Shown piece after piece: positions 1 through 6,215 of a stretch of DNA of 33,266 nucleotides. The notes beneath the pieces were generated by a model, which saw only the letters and a program-made list of their open reading frames with translations, was not told where the DNA came from and made no database searches. The stretch covers positions 1,309 to 34,574 of the forward strand of contig DIQU01000045.1 in the NCBI GenBank assembly GCA_002426555.1. The letters run 5' to 3'. Source of the DNA: Firmicutes bacterium UBA5454 (GTDB taxonomy: Bacteria > Bacillota > Clostridia > Caldicoprobacterales > DTU083). Positions within the stretch are counted from its first letter, which is position 1. Each line of letters opens with the position of its first letter. The position numbers and the translations under genes were made by a program.

Positions 1-2
1 TC

Positions 3-479
3 GGCCCCTGCATCCTTGCCATGCGCATGGCCTTTGACAAGTTCAAAGAGTTCCCGGGCAAGGCCTTGAAATTCGTAGCCGACGGTTACAGCGCATACCC
101 CTTAGCCGCTCAGCAGTTTAAGATTGAAAAAGACTGGGACGTGTCCATCACCCAAGTCATAGGGCTTACCAATGATGATGAGGTTTCCAAGGAACACCGC
201 CCGTTCAAGCAGATCATTGAACGCCTGAATCGCACCTTTAGGGAATCCTACCGTATTACTTGCGGCTACAAGGCTGACGATGGTGCTGTACACAGCACCA
301 CTCTTTGGGTTGCCTACTACAATTTCCTGCGACCCCATGAGAAATCCGGTGGCAAGAAGCCGCTTAATCAGGTGGAGCTTCTGGAAGGCGCTGGTAACAT
401 GCCTGGCAAGTGGCAGCTCCTTATTTACCTTGGACAACAACAAATACTTAAGCGACAAACATGTACAGCACCCAATTAG
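3..479 (+). CDS. DDE-type transposase, C-terminal part (5' end outside window)
   Basis: The frame is open from base 3, so the gene begins before the window; 158 residues are visible and no start should be assigned (internal Met codons lie at 21 and 27). The protein resembles the C-terminal half of RNase H-fold DDE transposases of the IS6/IS240-like kind. VADGYSAY probably carries the second catalytic Asp, and IIERLNRTFR carries the probable catalytic Glu, followed by the usual aromatic/Arg-rich helix and YNFLRPHE. The first Asp and any N-terminal HTH or zinc finger are off-window. The gene ends at a normal TAG, so the 3' end looks natural. It is the only clear transposase here and lies opposite to the neighbouring recombinase. 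Its IS family is inferred by motif memory, not alignment. Confidence 0.75.
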   Translation, partial: GPCILAMRMAFDKFKEFPGKALKFVADGYSAYPLAAQQFKIEKDWDVSITQVIGLTNDDEVSKEHRPFKQIIERLNRTFRESYRITCGYKADDGAVHSTTLWVAYYNFLRPHEKSGGKKPLNQVELLEGAGNMPGKWQLLIYLGQQQILKRQTCTAPN

Positions 480-573
480 AACCATCGGCCTTGGACGGTT
501 AAGTATGATGTTCTTCTGAGTAAATTGAATAATCTACTAAAATTTTGTCTATAACTTTACTGTAGCATAATTA

Positions 574-659
574 GGGCAACGCTGGGGAGCGACCCATAGC
601 TTGCTATGACTTATACGGTGAAACGGTGGACTTTTAGTCTGCCGTTTTCCTTTTCACCG
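574..659. other. Cluster of three adjacent hairpins, possible structured RNA or DNA element
   Basis: Hairpin 1 (574-595) nests GGG/CCC around CGCT-GGGG-AGCG. Hairpin 2 (595-608) is CATAGC-TT-GCTATG. Hairpin 3 (616-659) has outer arms CGGTGAA/TTCACCG and an inner helix running from AACGG to CCGTT, with GGAC/GTCT (one G-T pair) closing a loop of five bases. All three are read directly from the sequence. They lie between the transposase stop and a plus-strand terminator, so a plus-strand transcript is the simpler reading. I do not recognise a named RNA family. Confidence 0.4.
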
Positions 660-689
660 GTAAGCCCAAAGCAAATAAACCTAGGGAGT

Positions 690-716
690 TTGAGGGCAGA
701 GCCCTCAATGTTTTAT
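690..716 (+). terminator. Rho-independent terminator-like hairpin, plus strand
   Basis: A perfect 8-bp stem, TTGAGGGC-AGA-GCCCTCAA (690-708), is followed on the plus strand by TGTTTTAT. The minus strand lacks a T-run after the stem, so it most likely ends plus-strand transcripts from the transposase side. Confidence 0.6.
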
Positions 717-874
717 TCTGCAATCTTTTTAAACTATAAAAACTATATCCGACTGTATGCAGTCCTATAAACTAAGATATTTACTCAATGTATCTGCAAT
801 TTTCAAGGTTCACTATAGCTTTTCTTTAACCCCGTTTTTTCATAGTATACTTTACAGTACCAAATTCTAATTTG

Positions 875-1801
875 TTATTTCTTCTTTGAACTATATTTTT
901 TGTTACTGCGATGCGTGCCACTATCACCTATAACGATATTGCTTCGCTTCATTTTTTCTTCCTGTACTGACCTGAATTCATTCTCTGTTATAATTGGCGG
1001 ATGATTATCCTTTATCTTATATTCATATTCCTGTGTAGATGAATCCAAAAGCGTAACAGTACCTGTGTACTTCTCATTTTCAAGCATTTTCTCAATGGGG
1101 CGCTTACTCCACTTCTCTATGCCTGTAGGAGAAGGGATGCCTGCATCAGATAGCTTTTTAATGATACCCAATACGCTATCACCACCAAGATACCACCGGA
1201 AAATATCACGAACCACCTGCGCCTGTCCTTTATCGATAGCCAGTTCGCCAGTCTCAGTCTTGGCATATCCATATAGCTTTCGCTTATATAATCCAGAAGT
1301 TCCATTAGCTGCTCGGAAGGAAAGACCCATGCGAATATTTTCACTTCTGCTTTCATTCTCGGATTGTGCAACAGATTCCATTACAGAGATCAGAAGATTA
1401 CTGTCAACATCATCAGTATCAATGTTTTCCTCTTCAAAAATTACCCGAACACCAAAATCCCTCATTAATCTTAATGCCTCTAATGTTTCAACCGTATCCC
1501 TACCAAATCTGCTGATACTTTTAGTGATGATTATTTCTAACTTTTTAGATTTACAATCATCCAACATACGAGCAAACTCTTTTCGAGATGCACCGGTTTT
1601 GCTTGAGGCAATGTCCATATAAACATCAACAAGTAGCCACTGTGGTGTAGCGGCTACTAATCTTGTAAGTGCTGACACCTGGACAGCAAGGCTGTTTAAT
1701 TGATCAGCATCGTTTGTACTTACACGGCAGTATATACCAACCCGTTTCTCTCGTTTTGGAGGTTTTGCAGGTATAACATGCACTTTGGGGTTGTATGCCA
1801 T
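875..1801 (-). CDS. Serine recombinase (resolvase/invertase plus Recombinase domain), 308 aa
   Basis: Site-specific DNA recombinase of the serine family, which cuts both strands through a 5'-phosphoserine link. The N-terminal catalytic domain (about 20-165) has the YCRVS motif with probable nucleophile Ser28, and the conserved SISRFGRD stretch near residues 95-102. A Recombinase-type DNA-binding domain follows (about 175-275: LYGYAKT, IFRWYL, GIPSPTG, WSKRPIEKMLENEKYTG). The protein ends in a basic KKYSSKKK tail, without the zinc ribbon and long coiled coil of phage-type large serine integrases (usually 450-550 aa). Similar short versions with this tail seem to occur in Firmicutes, so it may be complete. 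TAGGAG sits 7 bases before the ATG. It lies 67 bases downstream of the metallophosphoesterase gene and near a transposase, so this is a mobile or remnant region. No att site can be defined. Confidence 0.85.
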   Translation of the reverse strand: MAYNPKVHVIPAKPPKREKRVGIYCRVSTNDADQLNSLAVQVSALTRLVAATPQWLLVDVYMDIASSKTGASRKEFARMLDDCKSKKLEIIITKSISRFGRDTVETLEALRLMRDFGVRVIFEEENIDTDDVDSNLLISVMESVAQSENESRSENIRMGLSFRAANGTSGLYKRKLYGYAKTETGELAIDKGQAQVVRDIFRWYLGGDSVLGIIKKLSDAGIPSPTGIEKWSKRPIEKMLENEKYTGTVTLLDSSTQEYEYKIKDNHPPIITENEFRSVQEEKMKRSNIVIGDSGTHRSNKKYSSKKK

Positions 1802-1868
1802 ATCGTAACTCCTAAAGATTTTTATATCAATCCACTAGTAAAATGGGGATTTTAGGTACTTTATAAAT

Positions 1869-2708
1869 TCAGTTCCTTAGTTCAACAATTATTACTTCGG
1901 GTTGATTATTAAAACGAACAGGAATTATACTATTTCCTATCCCCCTGCTTACAACCATAGCAAATTCATCTTCTTGATAAACTCCACTATCGTATTCAGG
2001 AAGTAGCCCCTGATTAGGCGCTACTAATCCCCCGACAAACGGTATTCGAAATTGTCCACCGTGTGCATGTCCGGATAAAATCAGATTTACATCTGTTGTT
2101 TCGTAAACTCTATAATATTCTGGTCGATGTGACAGCATAATAGAAAACAATCCTTCGGATGACAGTTCGTTAATTTTATCAATTGACATTGTCTCCGTCA
2201 TTCCACCTACTGAATCTGCATAATCGGGGTCATCAACTCCAATAAGCGAAATCTTCTCATCTCCTTTGGATAATAAAACTTCACTATCCCTCAGAATAAC
2301 TACTCCATATTCGGTCAATCTATCCTCAAGTATTTGATAAACACCATTATCTAACCATGACTCATGGTTTCCTGTAACATAATAACAGGGAGCAATTTCA
2401 ACTAATCCTTTAACTAAATTTAATGCTACTTCAACATTTATGTTACTTGAATCAATTAAATCACCAGTAATTGCAATTATGTCTGGTTTTTCTTCTTTAA
2501 TTCCATCAACAATAGATTCTGCTGCATTTCCAAACTTTGCATTATGAAAATCAGATATATGTGCTATTTTAAATCCTTCAAATGACTTAGGTAAAGAATC
2601 GAATGAAATTGCATAGTGAGTAAAAGCTACACTTAAATTCGTATATAACATCCACACTAAGAATGTCGCAATGCATATTAGTATTATTATCTTCTTTCTT
2701 TTTTTCAT
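1869..2708 (-). CDS. Membrane-anchored calcineurin-like metallophosphoesterase, 279 aa
   Basis: A two-metal phosphoesterase of the YkuE/YaeI-like group. An N-terminal basic KKRKK stretch and one hydrophobic segment (about 7-25) suggest a signal anchor, with the catalytic domain outside the membrane. Metal-binding motifs appear in the expected order: HISDFHNAKFG, ITGDLIDS, GNHESWL, SHRPEYY and LSGHAHGGQF. Family members have been linked to lipid or peptidoglycan-precursor phosphates, but the substrate here is unknown. GAGG lies just before the ATG. The gene is visibly more AT-rich than the core genes to its right and sits beside a recombinase and a transposase fragment, so horizontal acquisition is plausible. 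It is complete, with no frame damage. Confidence 0.85.
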   Translation of the reverse strand: MKKRKKIIILICIATFLVWMLYTNLSVAFTHYAISFDSLPKSFEGFKIAHISDFHNAKFGNAAESIVDGIKEEKPDIIAITGDLIDSSNINVEVALNLVKGLVEIAPCYYVTGNHESWLDNGVYQILEDRLTEYGVVILRDSEVLLSKGDEKISLIGVDDPDYADSVGGMTETMSIDKINELSSEGLFSIMLSHRPEYYRVYETTDVNLILSGHAHGGQFRIPFVGGLVAPNQGLLPEYDSGVYQEDEFAMVVSRGIGNSIIPVRFNNQPEVIIVELRN

Positions 2709-2753
2709 TATTTCCTCTTAAAATTTAAATCTATATTTTTGATAAGCAGCCAA

Positions 2754-2784
2754 TCATCATTTCTGCTAATATTCCAAATGATGA
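2754..2784. repeat. Inverted repeat in the leader of the metallophosphoesterase gene
   Basis: The arms TCATCATTT and AAATGATGA match perfectly over 9 bp with a 13-base spacer. It lies 46-76 bases before the metallophosphoesterase start. It could be an operator or a leader hairpin. Confidence 0.45.
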
Positions 2785-2832
2785 CTAGTCTAATTATAAC
2801 ATTTTGCCTTCTCTTCTTGCTACAGTAATCTT

Positions 2833-2930
2833 GTCAACTCAACTTCCTTTTTGCAGTAATACTATCCACTCGCCACCCTTTTTACATCTATATCGTCAAC
2901 TCAGTAGCAAATAGTAATAATATCCACTCA
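2833..2930. repeat. Degenerate tandem repeat, two copies of about 60 bases
   Basis: GTCAACTCA occurs at 2833 and 2895, and TATCCACTC at 2863 and 2921, in the same order with AGTAAT-like sequence before the second motif. The spacings are 62 and 58 bases, so the copies are diverged. Confidence 0.4.
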
Positions 2931-3049
2931 ACCCTGTATTTTCAGGGTTTTAGATATGTTCTTACAACAAATATTTTCAAGCCTTGAAACCAGGTTGAAT
3001 ATGAGTTCAAAATCACGGAAATCCCTTTATATCAAGCATCTTTACACTC

Positions 3050-4426
3050 TTATTTTTCAACCCTTGACATCAATACCACCGTCTCAACATGACTCGTCTG
3101 AGGAAACATATCAACCGACTGTACTTTCTCCACCTTGTATCCATTCTCCACCATGTACTTCAAGTCCCTGGCTAATGTTGCTGGATTGCAGGATATATAG
3201 ACCATGCGTTCTGTCGCAATTTCTACTATTGTTTTGAGTAGTTTTTCATCACATCCCTTTCGTGGTGGATCAACTATCACTACATCAGCCTTGACACCTA
3301 ACTTAAACAACCTGGGAATTACAATCTCAGATTCACCAATAAGAAATTCTACATTCTCAATCCCATTGATCCTTGCGTTTTCCTTTGCATCTTCGACAGA
3401 TTGTGGCAGAACCTCTATCCCATATACCTTTGATGCACTACCTGCTAAAAACAATGAAATAGTCCCAACACCACAATAAGCATCAATAACGGTTTCCTTT
3501 CCTGTCAAAGCCGCAAATTCCAATGCTTTAGCATAAAGCTTTTCTGTTTGAACTGGATTCACCTGATAAAATGATAGTGGAGAAATTTTGAACTTCAAAT
3601 CTCCGATAGCGTCCATTATGTAATCTGAGCCCCAAAGGGTAACATTCTTTCTTCCTAATACTACATTCGTTCTTGCTGTTTGATAGTTCTGTATAATGCT
3701 GGTGACAGCAGGAATACCTTCTTTAAGCATGGATATTAATTCTTTTTTTCCAGGCAGTTCTCCATTAGTCACAATAATGATCATTAACTGATTACTATGG
3801 AAACCGACTCTAGTTACAACATGGCGTATAACTCCCTTATGAGTTTTTTCCTGATAGACCGGGATATTATAGGTTTGTACATACTTATGAACCAGAGCTG
3901 TTACTTTTCCATTTATGTCATGTTGTATTGGACAATCTTTAATTTCAATTAGATTGTGGCTTCGAGCCATGTAAAAGCCCAAAACCGGCTTACCTTTAAC
4001 CATGCTTGCTGGAAATTGAGCTTTGTTTCGATATTTCCATGGCTCTTCCATTCCCAAAGTAGGCAAAACCTCTACATTTTTCAGATGTCCGATTCTCTCC
4101 AAAGCATCCTTCACTTGTTGAGTTTTATACTCCAACTGACCTCCATAGGACAAATGCTGTAATTGACAGCCACCACACATTTTGAAGTAGGGGCACTTGG
4201 GTTCTACACGCTTAGTCGACTTTTGTATTATATGAAGTAACTTCCCATAAGCGTAACTTTTTGCTGTCTTAACTATCTTAACAAGTACTCTTTCTTTAGG
4301 AAGTGCACCTTCTACAAAGATAGTAAATCCTTGAATTCTGCCAACTCCTTCTCCTTTAGAACCTAAACTATCTATATTTATTTCATAATCTCTATTCTTT
4401 TCTACCGGTATCTGCGGGTCTATCAT
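3050..4426 (-). CDS. rlmD: 23S rRNA (uracil-5)-methyltransferase, RlmD/TrmA family, 458 aa
   Basis: SAM-dependent RNA m5U methyltransferase. An N-terminal TRAM domain (about 10-65) is followed by a probable [4Fe-4S] site formed by Cys78, Cys84, Cys87 (CGGCQLQH) and Cys165. The C-terminal Rossmann domain has VIDAYCGVGTISLFLA for SAM binding, VDPPRKGCDE, and the catalytic Cys in YISCNPATLARDL (near residue 410). Firmicute paralogues (RlmCD-like, YefA) can modify one or two 23S positions, so the exact uridine is not determined by sequence. The ATG has AGGAGG about 11 bases upstream. The gene is separated from pfkA by a terminator and 500 bases and has its own promoter, so it is probably monocistronic. 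Confidence 0.9.
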   Translation of the reverse strand: MIDPQIPVEKNRDYEINIDSLGSKGEGVGRIQGFTIFVEGALPKERVLVKIVKTAKSYAYGKLLHIIQKSTKRVEPKCPYFKMCGGCQLQHLSYGGQLEYKTQQVKDALERIGHLKNVEVLPTLGMEEPWKYRNKAQFPASMVKGKPVLGFYMARSHNLIEIKDCPIQHDINGKVTALVHKYVQTYNIPVYQEKTHKGVIRHVVTRVGFHSNQLMIIIVTNGELPGKKELISMLKEGIPAVTSIIQNYQTARTNVVLGRKNVTLWGSDYIMDAIGDLKFKISPLSFYQVNPVQTEKLYAKALEFAALTGKETVIDAYCGVGTISLFLAGSASKVYGIEVLPQSVEDAKENARINGIENVEFLIGESEIVIPRLFKLGVKADVVIVDPPRKGCDEKLLKTIVEIATERMVYISCNPATLARDLKYMVENGYKVEKVQSVDMFPQTSHVETVVLMSRVEK

Positions 4427-4483
4427 TTAGCTCGTTTCCTCCTGATTAAATCTAAACAATATTTGTCATTCCGTTACTCTTGT

Positions 4484-4513
4484 ATACTACTTTATTTTTC
4501 ACAAACAAGTCAA
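4484..4513 (-). promoter_or_regulatory. Sigma-A promoter for rlmD
   Basis: On the minus strand TTGACT (4508-4513) is followed by an 18-base spacer and TAGTAT (4484-4489), about 60 bases before the rlmD start. Confidence 0.55.
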
Positions 4514-4558
4514 CGCATATTAAGTAGTATTTTCCCGGATGGGCGTCTTTTGCTTAGT

Positions 4559-4767
4559 CTATGAAAAATTGGGCATAGGATGTTTTGTTTTACTAAAAAC
4601 CTTCATTCTCTCAAGCATAAAAATCATCCAGATAAATGATATAATAAAAATTGCTCTCTGTCATATGCCAGAGTAATCTGGGAGATAAAGCATTAGCATT
4701 GTAAGAATTGTTGTTATTAATCCAATAGTTATATCTTTACCTCAGAAACCAAACAGAGACGATGCAT
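4559..4767 (-). pseudogene. Possible remnant of a small two-helix membrane protein
   Basis: On the minus strand, the frame ending at the TAG at 4559-4561 reads DITIGLITTILTMLMLYLPD, then an in-frame TGA, then QRAIFIISFIWMIFMLERMK and a short polar tail. An ATG at 4767 opens MHRLCLVSEVK one frame away. Two hydrophobic segments followed by a charged turn look gene-like, but the reading needs one frameshift and one stop read-through. I do not recognise a family, and chance is a real alternative. Confidence 0.2.
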
Positions 4768-4839
4768 TAAAAAAATATTTACCTACCTCTCTTTCATCCT
4801 TTATATAATTTAATTACTACCCCACAATGACTCGTTTGC

Positions 4840-4866
4840 AAAAAACGTCCGCTGACTGTGCAGCGG
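4840..4866 (-). terminator. Rho-independent terminator of pfkA
   Basis: On the minus strand CCGCTG-CACAGT-CAGCGG is followed by ACGTTTTTTG. The 6-bp GC-rich stem and six-T run lie about 60 bases after the pfkA stop, closing the dnaE-pfkA group. Confidence 0.8.
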
Positions 4867-4928
4867 TATTTTCAAATGACCATATCGTTACATTTTAGGG
4901 GGTTTTATAGGTAAAATAATATGCTAAA

Positions 4929-5888
4929 TTAAATGGACAGCACCTGTGCCAGCTCATATAGATCCTCATTGAAAGTCTTGGGCATAGCCAACGCTTTTGC
5001 AATATCATCATCCATAATTTTATTTCCTCTTATTATAACAACGCGATTTCCGATATTTTTTTCCAGTAAACAAACAGCATGATATCCCATTCTACTGGCC
5101 AGTACGATATCAGCTGCTGAAGGATTGCCGCCTCTTTGAAGGTATCCAAGAACCGTTGCCCTGGTTTCCATTCCGGTTTTCTCTTCAATAATTTGTTCCA
5201 ATTCCACAGCCTTGCCGGCTCCTTCTGCCAGGATTATAATGCTGGAAGTCTTGCCTCGGTGCCTTCCTTCAATAATCCGCTTACAAAGTTTATCTATATC
5301 CAAGGGCATTTCTGGTATCAGTATGCCTTCAGCACCACCTGCCATACCGGTATGAATGGCAATATTACCTGAATAACGACCCATAACCTCAACAATATTT
5401 GTGCGTTCATGAGAAGAAACAGTGTCCCGTATCTTATTAATAGCTTCAAGTACAGTATTCACAGCAGTATCAAAACCAATGGACTGTTCGGTACAGGAAA
5501 TATCATTATCTATTGTGCCTGGGATTCCAACAGTTGGAAAACCTCTTTCGCTTAAATCAAGTGCTCCGCGTAAGGAACCATCACCGCCTATAACAACCAA
5601 ACCTTCTATACCAAATACATTGAGGACATTTATGGCTTTTTTCATACCTTCTTCTGATTTAAAGTCATCTGACCTTGCAGTATTCAGTATTGTGCCCCCG
5701 CGATGGATAATTTCACCAACCGATTTCACATCCATGTGATCTATATCTCCATTGATCAGCCCGCGAAACCCTCTGCGAATCCCATATGCCTTCATACCTT
5801 TATAAACAGCTGTTCGCACTACAGCACGGATAGCTGCATTCATGCCAGGTGCATCTCCGCCACTTGTTAATACTCCTATTTTTTTCAT
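4929..5888 (-). CDS. pfkA: ATP-dependent 6-phosphofructokinase, 319 aa
   Basis: Catalyses fructose 6-phosphate + ATP to fructose 1,6-bisphosphate, the committed step of glycolysis. Length and motifs are those of the short bacterial allosteric ATP-PFK: GVLTSGGDAPGMNAAIRA (ATP/Mg site), GGDGSLRGA, the catalytic GTIDNDI, the MGRYSGNIA region, and ATVLGYLQRGG. Gly in the GGDGS loop fits ATP rather than pyrophosphate as donor. GGAGG sits 7 bases before the ATG. It is the last gene of the run that includes dnaE, but a promoter-like pair with a perfect 18-bp palindrome as spacer lies just upstream (5952-5981), so it is probably also regulated on its own. No pyruvate kinase gene follows, although the two are neighbours in many Firmicutes. 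Confidence 0.95.
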   Translation of the reverse strand: MKKIGVLTSGGDAPGMNAAIRAVVRTAVYKGMKAYGIRRGFRGLINGDIDHMDVKSVGEIIHRGGTILNTARSDDFKSEEGMKKAINVLNVFGIEGLVVIGGDGSLRGALDLSERGFPTVGIPGTIDNDISCTEQSIGFDTAVNTVLEAINKIRDTVSSHERTNIVEVMGRYSGNIAIHTGMAGGAEGILIPEMPLDIDKLCKRIIEGRHRGKTSSIIILAEGAGKAVELEQIIEEKTGMETRATVLGYLQRGGNPSAADIVLASRMGYHAVCLLEKNIGNRVVIIRGNKIMDDDIAKALAMPKTFNEDLYELAQVLSI

Positions 5889-5951
5889 ATGCGCCCTCCA
5901 ACTATTGATCTTCCTTTATAATCATCCATAAATCCCCAGAATCTATTTTCT

Positions 5952-5981
5952 ATAATATTTAGAATCATGATTCTAACTCAA
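5952..5981 (-). promoter_or_regulatory. Probable pfkA promoter with an 18-bp palindromic operator in its spacer
   Basis: Minus strand: TTGAGT (5976-5981), spacer of 18 bases, TATTAT (5952-5957). The palindrome TTAGAATCATGATTCTAA (5959-5976) is perfect and fills the spacer. The -35 overlaps the TGA stop of the upstream small gene (5978-5980). A repressor bound here would block RNA polymerase; its identity is unknown. Confidence 0.55.
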
Positions 5982-6175
5982 TAGCCATTTTCCATTAGCA
6001 GGGTATGTACTTCCTCAGCCTCAGATTCCGGAATCAGGATTTCATAGTAATTATCCTTGATAGAGACATTGCGATAAACAGGCTTGACCTTAATCCAAAA
6101 ACCTTCCCTGGAAAGTAAATCACTTATGCTGTCCGCTATTTCCTTTGTCTGAGCTAGATAGACAACTCTCCACAT
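5978..6175 (-). CDS. Small DUF2007-like (putative signal-transducing) protein, 65 aa
   Basis: A small soluble protein with an alternating strand/helix pattern: WRVVYLAQT, then a helix with IADSISDLLSREGF, then strands WIKVKPVYR and YYEILIPE, and a final helix EAEEVHTLLMENGY. This is the ferredoxin-like layout of DUF2007/GlnB-like small domains, where an amphipathic helix is followed by a 'lines up with bypass of the enzyme' type surface; no catalytic residues are evident. AGGAGG lies 11 bases before the ATG. It sits 40 bases after dnaE and before pfkA, a position I recall for similar small proteins in other Clostridia. Its function is unknown; a link to the replisome or to glycolysis is only suggested by position. 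Confidence 0.7.
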   Translation of the reverse strand: MWRVVYLAQTKEIADSISDLLSREGFWIKVKPVYRNVSIKDNYYEILIPESEAEEVHTLLMENGY

Positions 6176-6215
6176 GAATTGAGCAGCCTCCTTCTATTTG
6201 TCCATATCCTCAATA

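Larger units (their letters stand above)
480..874. other. Gene-free 395-base stretch rich in hairpins, between transposase and recombinase
   Basis: No reading frame of convincing length or composition lies here. It holds three adjacent hairpins at 574-659 (listed separately), a terminator-like hairpin at 690-708, and a small hairpin at 751-764 (GACTG-TATG-CAGTC). The rest is AT-rich. The stretch may include the right end of the insertion sequence, but without the left end no terminal inverted repeat or target duplication can be called. Confidence 0.6.
2709..3049. other. Gene-free 341-base stretch with repeats and hairpins
   Basis: No gene is visible. A possible minus-strand -10 (TATAAT, 2793-2798) for the metallophosphoesterase lacks a good -35. 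A perfect 9-bp inverted repeat (TCATCATTT/AAATGATGA, 2754-2784) lies between it and the start codon. A degenerate direct repeat with a period of about 60 bases runs from 2833 to 2930. A 7-bp hairpin (AACCCTG/CAGGGTT, 2930-2949) followed by TTTTAG on the plus strand could be a weak terminator; on the minus strand it has no T-run. Confidence 0.5.
4427..4928. other. 502-base stretch between rlmD and pfkA without an intact gene
   Basis: It contains the rlmD promoter (4484-4513) and the pfkA terminator (4840-4866). Between them, a minus-strand frame at 4559-4741 reads as two hydrophobic segments broken by a stop codon. A second short ATG frame starting at 4767 would join it with a one-base shift. 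This could be the debris of a small membrane protein gene, or chance in AT-rich DNA. Confidence 0.5.

Noticed and set aside
102..485. 127-aa minus-strand frame at the left edge
   Set aside because: Opposite the transposase, whose motifs are clear; no ribosome binding site or family match.
574..659. Group II intron domain V or a c-di-GMP riboswitch
   Set aside because: The stems do not match the conserved domain V tetraloop/bulge or the c-di-GMP core; only a general hairpin cluster can be supported.
1065..1622. 185-aa plus-strand frame
   Set aside because: It lies wholly antisense to the serine recombinase, which has clear motifs and a ribosome binding site.
5959..5976. PerR/Fur box ahead of pfkA
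   Set aside because: The arms are separated by 4 bases (TTAGAAT-CATG-ATTCTAA), whereas PerR and Fur boxes have the 7-1-7 layout.
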